In this document: one piece after another, positions 46,035-57,059 of the stretch
Layout: the number at the start of each line of letters is the position of its first letter
Position numbering within the stretch: the first letter of the stretch is position 1
From: Meconema thalassinum
Taxonomy: Eukaryota > Arthropoda > Insecta > Orthoptera > Tettigoniidae
Assembly (NCBI GenBank): GCA_946902985.2
Contig: OX336397.1
Coordinates: 149,661,890-149,725,889, forward strand
Direction: 5' to 3'
DNA: 64,000 bases
The notes under the pieces: generated by a model
What the model was told of the DNA's origin: nothing
Databases searched by the model: none
Seen by the model: only the letters and a program-made list of their open reading frames with translations
Position numbers and translations under genes: made by a program

Positions 46035-49000
46035 TGTACCCGATACCTATTTTAGGCTATCGGCTACGCCAGCTGACATTAAGCTGTAGTTGAGGTTTTG
46101 GAAAGCAAGCAGACAAGATAGCGCATCGATCGCGTCAAGAAGAAAGCCAAGATGACGTAGGAGGTCAAGAATCAAGGAGGCATTGAAATCTGTGAGAAGA
46201 TAGAATTATTAATAAAGATGTGAAGCTTTATTGAAATATATATGGGATTATAATAAGTTAAAACAACTTAGAAGAGTATATATGACATACATTATATGTG
46301 GAAATAATTTTATGGAAATAAGTTATTGTATAACAGAACAGCCGAGAGGAGTCGGGTTCGAGACTATCTTCGTGACGTAGGAGCACTGTAGTGGGGAGAA
46401 TTAGCCACGTGCCGCACGGAGCTCATAAGCTGGAACACAGCGCTAGGCAATTCAGTTGGGCTCTATGAGAAGAGCAGTACAGAGCAGCTCCATAGCACAG
46501 CGAGACGGGCATTGAAGGTCACGCAACACACGTAAACCGTCACGGCAAGTGTAGGCGACATTTCTCGCATCACCGAGCAACAGAGGCCGCGCGGGTCGTT
46601 GATACAGGCGACCTAGCCGAGAAGACAATTATAGATAGCCGGGGTATTTCAAAACCACACTGATCGCATATGAAGACTTTATTTCAAGCTTCATTTCGAC
46701 GTTGTTCGAACACAGGCTTTCACATACAACCTTATAACCATGCTGTTATATAATACATTCAAACGACTTTTTACTATTTCAAGTAAACTGAATGTTTAGC
46801 ATAGGCTCTGATGAACATTACAGCGTGCATATATAAGATTTTTATCTTATACAATTTTCATGGATTACATATTACAGACAGATACAGGGTGTATCGTAAT
46901 CATGAACACTATCTAGTAAAAATTTTATTTTACTCAAGTAGAACTTTGCAGTAAGTTGAGAGAGGACTTACAATTCTCAAACTGAACATTTATCGGAACA
47001 GTGGCGTATATTAGAAGAAGAGTAGGGGGTCCGCTGTTACCATGAACTTTTCGAGAAGGAGTTGGACGATATCCGCTATGGGTAATTCGAGGTTCAACAT
47101 GATCGAGTAAACGTGAATAGAGACAAGATGGCACCACAGAGCGATGGATTCGGTTCCTGACGAGAGGAGTCCAACAGCTGATTCGCTTGGGATTTCGAAG
47201 GAAATCGTCATTTCATGGATGAAATGATATTCACGCCGATCTTACGAGAAATCTTTAGGTAGGGAAAAACGACGATCTTGGAAATTATATTACAACTGAT
47301 AATGAAAGGTATTGTAAGAGTTCTATCTACCTGATTCGATTATTTTCATGAATACTGGGCACACATGTATATTTTTCTAATAGGAGTGATTTGATTATTA
47401 AGACATGGTTTGAATTTATATACTTCGAATTTGCTAGAATATGGAGTGACCATATGATATGGCAGGCATCATTATTCGATATTCTCACCGTTGTTTGACT
47501 TTATTAAGAAGATGTTTGGTCTTATAGACATTTTTCCAGCTAGGATATTTCTCATGGATAGTTTTTTTTGTGTAACGAGTATTTCGAACTCGTGATCTGC
47601 AGTTGATTATCAGAAACTACTTCGTCAGTTCATTGCATACTAGCGAGTGTGTATTATTCATCAGTAGGGATTTTTTTTCCATTGGATTGTTTGGAGATAT
47701 TAAGAAGTTATTCACTTTAGTGAATGAACGTCGCTTTTATATGACAACTAGAAACTTGTTGATTCCTTTCTAGTACATTCACTCATATAGCCTACGAGGT
47801 GGGGTCCTTCGTATTTATACGATTGTATGGTGGCTACTCACCTTACCCACCGTTTAGGGAACTATCATCCAAGTCGACGGGGCGAGGTCCTTCGTATTTA
47901 TACGATTGCACGGTGGTTACACATCTTACTCGCCATTGAGGAACTCATTTTATCATCCGAATGTACACGAGATGTAAGTGAATTAAACAAGGAACTACTA
48001 GTCACATATCAGTCGAGATTTTGTTAAATAAAGTAACGATAAATGTCAACAGGATTGCATTTAGTAATTCTTGTTTGCCAATCCAATATTTTGTTGCTAT
48101 ACTCTTTTGAGAGTAATTTCAGTTTAACAGCTATTACAGCTGATGCTTTGATGATTTTTTATAATTGTGTTTGATACCTTTGAGAAGGATTTAAAGTAAT
48201 TTAATCTTGTAAGATTAATCATTAATGGTCATAATTATTTTAAGGCAGATCAGTATTGCAGATTTTGATGTGAGAGATTATAGCACATTGGTGTTTTTCT
48301 ACGATGTGAATTATGAAACTTGTGAAAGAGAATTTATGTTATTTGAAAGCAAATATTAAATTACTGAAGTAATGTTTTTCCAATTGTTTAAGAAGTTGTC
48401 TAGATATGATCAGAGTAATTACAGTCATTGGAGATTATGTGCGTTAATAATTTGAAGCCATTTATATATTTTGTAGATCATGCAACGTGGTTAAATGAAG
48501 TTTGTGATAGGCATTTTGTGGAATTTGCCATTTGATAGTTGCAACGTTGATAATGTATTTTGAAGCGGACATGAGGTCGTCGTACCCAGTCTAGCGTATT
48601 TGTTGAGATTCATGCTGTATGTGCTGAATATTTATGGAGTTTTGTAGCAATTCTTATATTCAAATGTGATATTTGGAATATTGAAGAAATATAATGTCGT
48701 TGTGGATAGTTAGATCCAACGTGATGTCGTGGAGACAATAATATTTTTGGCATGATAATTAAATACGAGATATAACTTGGAAGTAATAAAACTGTAAGGC
48801 AACGTTCTATAAACCATATTAAACAATTAGTTAGGAAATTAAACAAATAAATAAAGTTGATAATACAAGATTTTCTGAAAATAATAATTAATGAAATAAT
48901 AATCTGAGATTTAAGCATATTAACGATCTGACCTAATGAAATAAAAATCAGAATGACTAGATGAAATAATAATAAGTTAAATAACCAGATGATTGAAATT

Positions 49001-50130
49001 TAAATAAGTTGATAAATTAAATTTTGAAATAAATCGATGAATTAAATAAGTGGATGAATTAAAGATTGAATTAATTAAACTGATTGAAATGAATTATTAG
49101 ACGATTGTAATGATGATGAATAACTGAATTAGAAGGTGATGATTAATTAAAGAAGCTGATGATTAATGAATGTTTATGGAATTAAATAAATTTAATTGAG
49201 AGATGATTCGAAGGAATTGCAACTTAAAATGTGAATTTAAATGATGTAATGGTGATAAATTAACGATTCTGACAGGAATATTTGGAATTTTGAAGTGAGA
49301 ATTAATGTAAGAAATATTTAATTTGATAATAATGATGAGGATGACCAATGAGAATTTGAATTTTCTGTAATTCACAGATAAGAGATTAATGACGATGTAA
49401 ATAATGTAAATTAATTAGTAAATGTTTGGGAACATTTGATTAACATGTTCTACGTTCAAATTATACCATGCAAACCATAATTTATGTGATATTTAACATG
49501 AGTGATTATTATATGTGTATGTTTAGGCAGATTAGTAACTAAATTAAATCCACATTGATGTTAAATTAAAGAGAATTAGGTCTCAGGTTTCACAAATGTC
49601 AGTGACGAAAGACATAGTGCGACAGTGATCCTGAGAACCCAAGAGAACTTTATACATTTTTCTTGTTATGTGGATAAAATTAATTTTGCATTAGAAAGGA
49701 GATGGTTCGATTTTTGGACAATTTAACTTTGCATTCGACCATACTCTTAGGTAGGAATTATATTTAAAATGTCTGTCTGACTATCAAAGTAAAATAAATT
49801 TGTTTTTATCTTAGTTGTGATCTGATGATGGTGTGATGTTCCTTTTTCTTTCCTTGTCTTGAGTAAGGCTTATCCGGAAAGGAAGTGGTTTTGCTAGGAA
49901 TTCAGTTGATGGCGCCCATTTATATTTGAATTATTTTTATTAACTTAAGCCCGTAACGACCCTAGAGATACTTTGTCTCGTGAAACCCACTGCTTTTTCA
50001 AGAACTCAGCTGAATTTCCGATACATTCCTTATTTGACTAGAGGTTCATTTAACTCCGCTCTGTCCTGGAACTCCAGGGATGTGATGTTATAGCAGATGG
50101 GTCATCGCATCCCCAGGACGAACGGGTAAA
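46035..50130 (+). repeat. right 4.1-kb LTR of the young element
   Basis: It is nearly identical to 39004-43099. I noticed differences only at 40017/47048 (C/T), 42991/50022 (C/T) and 43098/50129 (C/A). Such similarity implies recent insertion or recent conversion between the LTRs. Confidence 0.85.
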
Positions 50131-52355
50131 TCATGAAGTGTTAACCTACAAAAACGTAGCATCACTATGTGGTATTTTGTTGATACCTCGCAAATATCCA
50201 AAATCCTCCTGCGGTTTATGATTAGTTCTATTATGTTTTAATTGGAATTTCCTTGAAGTATTTTCGTGTAAAGAGATACCTGTTTACGATTTTCGTTTTG
50301 GCTTCAGAAGAAATATATGGTCTGAGGACACAGTGGGGAAGTGTGAAGTAATGTATGTTCCATTCAAAACTCATTCACATTCTTATCTCTGCGTCATGAG
50401 TATTTCTTCCAGACATTTTCCACAAGACAATAACAGCTCCCATCAACAGACTGACAGACGTTTCTGAAATATTTCCAGACAGTGAGAACACTGACCGAGA
50501 TTGGATAAATTGTATGCTGCTAAATAGAAAGTAAATACCAATGTCTACTTCAATGATGAGACACAATGAGAGACATATCTGACGTTGCAAACAAATCTTA
50601 TTCAATACAGCTATGCACACGTAAAGCGAGAGATTGAACACTTACTCATTTAAGTGATTTCCACTTCCAACACTATCTCGTTCCTTGATTTCTTCTTTCA
50701 CAGCCTAGGGACAAGACGGAATGATTTATTTCTGCACTTATACATTTACACAAATAACAAACCATGTAATTGTTCAGCACTGGTCAGCTGAATTGAAGAA
50801 ATATTCTCAAACGACTATTCTACTGTCCATCACATCCTACTGCTAGAGATGAACATTATACAGATTACCGTAGTGGTGATAGCCTCAAATTCTATAACTT
50901 ATAATAAACTACCTCCTTTTAAGTGAATCATCAACTGAAGGAAAATGCTGAAGTGAGAGCTCTAAGGATTGAGGACAAGTGCACATTTATTTATATTTTT
51001 GAATTTTTAGCCATAAGATCCTAGGATCTAGCATGTGCACGCATCATTGAGTAACAAGCAACTAGGCTGACAATATTTGCACGAGCATAACTCTTGAGAA
51101 TCCAGGCATAAATAAATCTGCATTCAGAATAAAAAACAAGTCTATCTTTAAAAAATCACTGCAATTTATTACATAAATGTTTAAAAAGATGTTAGGGTAA
51201 GTTGACGAAATCTCTCTAGATAGAGTCTATTGTAGAGTAACAACAACAATCGTATGTCTCACAGTCTGTAATAGAGATACAGGCCAATGAAGTGACTAGA
51301 GAAGGTACTAATTCAAAAGTCGATTATTTGCTGCATACCGGGGCTGAGTCAACCCTTTACTTAGGTAGTTCTAGCATAGAACAGAATAAGAACTGAGCTC
51401 ACTACACAGCTTAAATGCGCCAGGTCTTGTGATCTGTTATGGAAGACGAGTGGTAATGATCGACACCATTCTTGAAATGGTTCACCATCTTTATATCCAG
51501 GAAAATGCTAAGATGGCAATAATCGTCATCTACTACCTCTTACTTCAGGGATCATTGACACCTGGGCTGGACAATGCAGTATACGGCTACAAACACCACT
51601 GCTACATACACATTTCACCTAATCCCGGACACCTTTGAAATGGAACACTTAAGAATAAGAAACGCAACATAAGAACTTTACGAAGTAAGAAATAAGGTAA
51701 GAGAGAAAGATTCTTTCAGTATGTGCTTAGAGACAAGAGCATTAGCAATTACTTTCTCTGTATGGTTCTAGAACATTCCTTTACTTTAAACTCACTCTGC
51801 AATTATTTATTATCTTCATGCTTAAGATCAAATCCATGTTCTTGCAATGCTCCACTGTCATAACTTACAAACATCCCAGCAATTGCGGGGGAGCTCAAGT
51901 GGAAAAGCACAGAAGACTACTTCTGAGGGTGATCAAACCCACCTCCACTCTGTAGCAGTCATGGGAAGATATCTGGCCAGAATACACACATCCTAATTCA
52001 ATGTTAATAACTAGACTTCAAATCCACTGTAGGCAACTAATAAAACGTGATAGTGCCGAACATACACTAGCTTCACATAATATATCTTTTGCCAATGACA
52101 TAATGATGCATCCCCCAGTTGCTCAGTGAGAAAAAAACAACACCGCACAAAGCCGGCGGTCCGAAGGAGAGGTATCGAATCGTATGGGAGAGATATTATT
52201 TAATTCGCCATCCTTCCATCAATATGGATTGTGCTTGCTGTACAAACCACAACCTAACAGCCAAACGCTCCCATTTGACATCAAAACAAAACTCTTAATC
52301 CCGAAATGCTATTAATTGATAAGGAAATGTCTTAGAAAGAGTCATAAAAACTTAC
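50131..52355. other. mostly unassigned host sequence
   Basis: No complete gene is seen. A short plus-strand frame near 51331-51375 contains VDYLLHTGAESTLYLG, close to the aspartic protease signature of retroelements (D/HTGAxxT) but with His for the catalytic Asp and no supporting flanks. On the minus strand, 50375-50641 is open but lacks recognisable motifs. Confidence 0.4.
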
Positions 52356-52457
52356 CTCTTGCGGATCTGAAGATGGTGTTTCTGTTTTGCAGCATGAAAC
52401 GAACTCCGGAATAGAAGATTCCTGAATTTTAATATCCATGTGATGGTCTGTATCGTC
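52356..52457 (-). CDS. internal coding exon of a host gene, probable zinc-finger protein leader
   Basis: On the minus strand a good acceptor (TTCATTGCAG, preceded by a T-rich tract) is followed by 102 nt, exactly 34 codons, and then a donor GTAAGT (AAGAG|GTAAGT). The peptide includes DDTDHHMDIKIQESS and FVSCCKTETPSSDPQE. Acidic, Ser/Thr-rich leaders with a MDIKxE motif are common ahead of C2H2 finger arrays in insect proteins, so a transcription factor is the likely product. The exon is in phase 0 with the exon at 61107-61057. The next exon must lie to the left, but I do not find finger motifs in the window. Confidence 0.6.
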
Positions 52458-53389
52458 CTGCAATGAAATGACTTGGATTAAAAATGTATTCTTTTGCGTA
52501 GGTGGAATTATATCATTCAGATGACTTGCCAACTTGCACTGAAAGATTCAAGGAATAAAATAACACAATGATGGTAATTCAACCTGCCATTCATAGTTTT
52601 CTTATGTCAAAAATCACAAAAAACTAACAGTTTTTGTGCAGTTTATATCTCAAAGCATTTCAGTTAGTATACACTCGCAAAACGTGGGTGTAGCATATTG
52701 TCACTAACACTGAGTGTGTGTGTTGCGGCGTAGATGCAGTTACCTCGAGTTACCATATAACATTACTACGGACTATCAACGTTGATAAATTATGTGTTCA
52801 GAAATCTCGTACCTATCGATGTTTGTTTTACCCTCCTGAAACCAGATTATGCAATATTCATCTCAAGGATACTTAAGGCACGGAGAAATTTAACGAAAAC
52901 GATAAATAAATTCCGAAGTATAGTGTACTTGGAATTTCTTTTTCATACCCATTCACTAGTAATACATAATTCATGACCCATTGACGTTGTCAAGACTATG
53001 CAATGCGGGGTAACAAATATAGAACTGAACATGGATATATCTATAGGCAAGAGCTAACGAGCTTTTCTGAACGAAATTGCTGACCGCAGTCTAATAATGC
53101 CTGAGGCACACCAAAATGTACATCTCTAGGGTGTTTTCCCACGGTGGCTTCGTGCCAGTCCAAAATAACCTAAATTCCTTTTCCTCCTGAATTTAGCGCA
53201 CAGTCACCGTCAAATTAACCGTACATGTGCACCATAGGAGGCTCTCATGAAGGGTGAACAACAATATATTGACAGTCGAAGGTACCAGTACAAACCTTTA
53301 TTGTACAAAGAATGATGTGTAACTTGCAGTGATTGTAACTTGATTTGTAACACACAAGGCCGATTCAATGTTCTTTTTAATGTAGGCTA
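52458..53389. other. intron sequence, no element recognised
   Basis: This belongs to the 8.6-kb intron between the two exons of the minus-strand gene. No ORF or repeat was recognised. Confidence 0.45.
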
Positions 53390-53480
53390 GTGCAATTACA
53401 TTGGCTGAAGAAGGCTGGGTCGAAACGTGTCCCAATATGTTATATAAATTAAAATATTTATTTGACATACATTTGTGTAA
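53390..53480 (+). repeat. possible Penelope-like element 3' end with hammerhead-like core
   Basis: TGGCTGAAGA (CTGAAGA at 53405-53411), ten bases, then CGAAACGTGTCCC (GAAA at 53422-53425) match the CUGANGA...GAAA core of hammerhead ribozymes. Penelope-like retroelements carry type I hammerheads near their ends. The ten bases between could form only a 3-bp GGC/GUC stem. No RT or GIY-YIG domain adjoins it. Confidence 0.35.
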
Positions 53481-53489
53481 TAACATATT

Positions 53490-53655
53490 TTACATGTGAA
53501 ACAAGCTTAGCCAATGAAGGACAACTGAAAGAACAAGGAGGTGGCTACACTTTCTTCTGGAAAGGGAAAGGCACTCAATATCAACGTATTAATGGAGTTG
53601 GCTATTTAAGACTTCATGGCAGCATCTGGCATCGCATTGACAGTGACAGCTAGCA
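53490..53655 (+). pseudogene. LINE endonuclease fragment
   Basis: The frame reads CETSLANEGQLKEQGGGYTF, then FWKGKGTQYQRINGVGYL. The block GGGYTFFWKGK...RIxGVG is characteristic of LINE endonucleases annotated in many animals as craniofacial development protein 2-like (RTE-type). About 40 residues remain, then similarity ends. It is an isolated intronic fragment with no RT nearby. Confidence 0.55.
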
Positions 53656-53659
53656 GCGT

Positions 53660-54655
53660 AGAATTCCATCAAGGCAAAGGGTAGTGTCAATACCATATTG
53701 TCGGCGATGTGTAGCAGTGAAGTTCATCCCAAGCCTCATGTGAGTGTTGGCTTATTTCTGATCGTTTAATGTAGATATCCAATTAAGGCGCTCGAGATCA
53801 CACACGTCTCACGGGCTAGCCAAAGTTTAGAAAGGGGCTACCGTTTTTATACTGCGCCCTTTTAAAAACCACCTGCCAGTATCCTGATGGACGGATCACA
53901 GCTTCTTCGTGGCCCCAGCTAGATAAACCACTGAGAGAAATGCCTGACACATGGGATAAATCGGGATACATAGATTCCTTTCCTTCAATGACATTATACT
54001 ATGGATAAAGACTAAATTAAACAATGGTAGAATGAGAAACTTGTGCTTCTCGGGGCAAAGGGGGGAAAAAATGGGCACCTATCTTTAATTCCATAGCATA
54101 ACCTCACCTTAATTATTATCAATCAATAACGCTTGGTTTCTATAGAAACGGTGGACAAACGAAAATCCTCGTGTCCCACATTTATTAAATAAAACAATAC
54201 AAAGAAAAACCTTCCTAAAACAGAACTCAAAAATTTAAATAAAAATAAATTAATACTCCCCCATAAAATTATAATGATGTTATCTGTCAAGAAGACTTCT
54301 AAATGCTGCTCCTTGCATTCCGTAAACAGTCACCTAGGCTTTCATTTTTCACCGGAGTTTGTTAGCAAAAATAAAGCATATATTATCTAAATCCTGAAAA
54401 CCGACGATGTAGATAAGCTATTCTAAACACATCATTTATTTTACTCTATACACTTAAACTCCATTCCATTTTATATAAATTATTTACACATAAACGCAAT
54501 GGGATATAGCTGAACGTCACTATTCCCTTAAATCCTTCATTATCTGTATATCTATCTACAACAAAATGGTTACTTGAAGCCATTCCAATTCTACAGAAAT
54601 GTTACTGCTTTCACTTCCATAACTCGCACCAAATGTTAATGCTTATAAAACTGCT
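53660..54655. other. intron sequence, no gene recognised
   Basis: AT-rich. The minus-strand frame at 53896-54078 has no recognisable domain. Confidence 0.45.
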
Positions 54656-54666
54656 GACTTCTGTCG

Positions 54667-54690
54667 CTCTCGCTCTCTCTCTCTCTCTCT
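54667..54690. repeat. (CT)n microsatellite
   Basis: A run of CT dinucleotides (CGCTCTCGCTCTCTCTCTCT). Confidence 0.8.
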
Positions 54691-54760
54691 TTTCATTTCA
54701 ATCTTAAATAAGTTCTCTGAGACCGTACAATGAAGAATAGTTAAGGCAGATTGTCTAAAT

Positions 54761-55093
54761 GAAAATGAAAATCCACAGCCTGCTTCCAGTCTCCGACCAG
54801 GTCAGGAATGGAATGAATAAAGCCCCCATCTAGCGGCGAGGATATGGATTGTGCCGGCTGCCGAGGCCTGACGCACTCCTCTGGGGCAATGATTAAATGA
54901 ATGACAGATGAAATGAAATGATAGTGGAGAGGGGTGCTGGAATGAAATGTTGACAGGGAAAACCGGAGTACCCGGAGAAAAACCTGTCTGCCTCCGTTGT
55001 GTCCAGCACAGATCTCACATGGAGTGACCGGGATTTGAACCACGGACCCAGCGGTGAGAGGCCAGCGTGCTGCCGCCTAAGCCACAGAGGCTT
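54761..55093 (-). repeat. tRNA-derived SINE (family B), copy 3, with target duplication
   Basis: The minus strand starts AAGCCTCTGTGGCTTAGGCG and contains the B box GTGGTTCAAATCC and the family body, ending GGATTTTCATTTTC. Flanks AGATTGTCTAAAT (54748-54760) and AGACTGTCTAAAT (55094-55106) form a 13-bp target duplication with one mismatch. Confidence 0.9.
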
Positions 55094-55394
55094 AGACTGT
55101 CTAAATCAACAATAAAATAATTAGCCAAAGGCGATTAATGTTGTTACAGGACAATCTCCTCATTCATGCATCTACTCTATAGTTGCCATAACTGCCAAAA
55201 TACGCTTAACTTGCTTAATTAATACATATTTCCTTCCAAACAGTGTGGCATAAATCTTCACATATTCATATAGCCTTCTTTCAGAACTGAACCACCTTCC
55301 GTTTAAAAACAATATAACCAGTGTTCTGTGTAGCACGTATCCTCCTTTAAATCACAACCTTTAAAATTACTTTTATATATTTCACAGCGTCATT

Positions 55395-55778
55395 AGCTTG
55401 CCACGGTGGGTGAGTGGATAGCGTGTCGGTCTACTAACCCCAAGATTGCAGGTTCGCCCCTGACCGTGGTAAGTGATTTTTGAAAGGCGGCAAAAATACG
55501 ATACGCATGTCATACGATGTTGGCATGTCAAAGAACCCATTTGAATTCAGTAAGCCGAGTTCATAATGGCAAAATTAATCTCGGGAGTTTCCGCCATCAC
55601 AAAGTTCCTCATTTCTCTACTAGAAAGCGCTATTGTGTTCAAGGAGATTAGATATCTAACATCTAACCTCCTTGACTTTCATAGTCAAGGAACTACGAAA
55701 TTCGACACGCAAGCTACCCTCTGGGTGTCAAATAGCAAAGCTTGCACCAGGCACCCGAGGCCATACGATATTATTATT
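55395..55778 (+). repeat. full-length tRNA-derived SINE (family C) with perfect target duplication
   Basis: It opens AGCTTGCCACGGTGGGTGAG and TGGATAGCGTGTCGGTCTAC (A-box region), with B box CAGGTTCGCCCCTG. A 250-bp body follows (GGCATGTCAAAGAACCCATT, GGGTGTCAAATAGCAAAGCT, AGGCACCCGAGGCCATACGA) and an ATTATTATT tail. The perfect 11-bp duplication ACAGCGTCATT flanks it at 55384-55394 and 55779-55789. The short ORFs across it (from 55566) are incidental. Confidence 0.85.
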
Positions 55779-55789
55779 ACAGCGTCATT

Positions 55790-56750
55790 CCAAACGTCAT
55801 CATGCCCGTGTGGAATTTACCCTATTCTCCTTCCAAATCTTGCAAAACACAACGTGCTTAACAATGCGCTTCAAAAGAAACTTAACGACACAGCTCTTCT
55901 AGACATGCTTAAAGTATCTGCAGTACGTCAAAGATTTTTACCTTTACATCAAAATCACCAGAAGTGTATGATAATAATCTTGTACACCTATACAATCAGT
56001 CTTAATTATTTCTGTTAATTATCAGAAATTCGTTCCTTTTATAATGTTAACCTTCATAAACTTTATCTTCCAAATAAGTACTTGTTTTAAGTGGTTTCAC
56101 AACTAGTAAATATTTTACATTGTCTTTTACAATAACAAAACATTTGCGTAAAATCTGTCACTAAATCGTGTAAGAGTCTGTTCCAACTGACAAACAATCG
56201 TTTGTCCTCTATAAATTCCAATGTCTATTGTACGTTACAATCTCACATTCATATAAGAACAAACAGAAAATCTATATCTCGCACCGTCTCTCAAAATCTA
56301 AGGCTCTATTTCCCATAATCCTACAAAAATTCGGTCGAGTTACGCATATCTCCAATTCAAAAAATTATTCTCGGCACGCCGGAAGTAGGAGGTAGATTTC
56401 ACCGGGCGAAAATAGGCAGAATATGCAGGATCAGACCTCATTTATTGCGAGAAAGTATTTTACAATTGGAGCTTAATTAGCGTTGTTTTTCGTCTTTTCA
56501 TGCATATTTTTAACATATTATTGTCTTATGGGGACGGTAACCTTCTCGTTATTTGGGGACCATTTTTATACTTGTGGTCACATTGGTTATGCAAGGTTTC
56601 GACACTGACGTGTAACTATCTAACGGTCTGTTACTTCTTCACGCAAAATTTTATCTCCCGCAGAGATGTTGGTTGGTTTCTCAGTTTCGGGGCTGCGACA
56701 ACACGGTCATGTAGCCCCGTATACTTTGGGAGTGTGTAGAATCTGTCTGA
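55790..56750. other. intron sequence, no gene recognised
   Basis: AT-rich. The 56500-56739 frame shows no family resemblance. Confidence 0.45.
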
Positions 56751-56759
56751 TAAACGGTG

Positions 56760-57053
56760 TTAATTGTGAAGGCAATATTAGTCTGTAATTCAGGTAGGAC
56801 AGCAGATGGTCAATTTCAAGTAGTAGTTCCTAATTTTGCTACCAAATACTACCGTCAACGACACCTAGCTGTGAACTTGGCTAATAGATGCCATCACAAC
56901 CAGCAACTCGGAACGAGCGTTGGAACTTCCCCGCCGAGGGAAAGCATACTGAGCAATTTTAGCGCTCTTAGAAAATGCGACGACTTCAGCTGGCTTTGAA
57001 CCCAAGACCTTGGATATAGAAGTTCAGCATGCTACCAGTTACGTCACCGAAGC
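56760..57053 (-). repeat. probable tRNA-derived SINE (family D)
   Basis: On the minus strand GGCTTCGGTGACGTAACTGG, then TAGCATGCTGAAC, resembles a tRNA A-box region. TCTTGGGTTCAAAGCC (near 56993-57006) resembles a B box. The downstream body reaches to about 56760. No target duplication was identified, so the 3' limit is approximate. Confidence 0.5.
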
Positions 57054-57059
57054 CGCTTC

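Larger units (their letters stand above)
39004..50130 (+). mobile_element. young gag-only LTR retroelement with 4.1-kb LTRs
   Basis: Two 4,096-bp direct repeats (39004-43099 and 46035-50130) lie exactly 7,031 bp apart with no indel along their length. They begin TGTACCC and end GGGTACA (left) or GGGTAAA (right). The 2.94-kb internal region holds one intact ORF (43406-45877) and only 157 bp between its stop and the right LTR, so there is no room for pol. A purine-rich ACGGGAGAGA directly precedes the right LTR. I see no clear tRNA-complementary primer site after the left LTR. The flanks (CTTAC left, TCATG right) do not match as a target duplication. The layout fits what plants call TR-GAG elements. 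Confidence 0.8.

Noticed and set aside
39004..50130. Simple segmental duplication or assembly duplication instead of LTRs
   Set aside because: TGTACCC/GGGTACA inverted ends, a purine tract just before the right repeat, and a second element with the same design favour true LTRs, although misassembly cannot be excluded without reads.
50375..50641. Minus-strand open frame and Cys-rich neighbouring frame (CSHC, CGKC) suggesting C2H2 fingers
   Set aside because: Cys pairs are 22 rather than 28 residues apart, no His pairs or linker are present and stops intervene, so it does not support a zinc-finger exon of the host gene.
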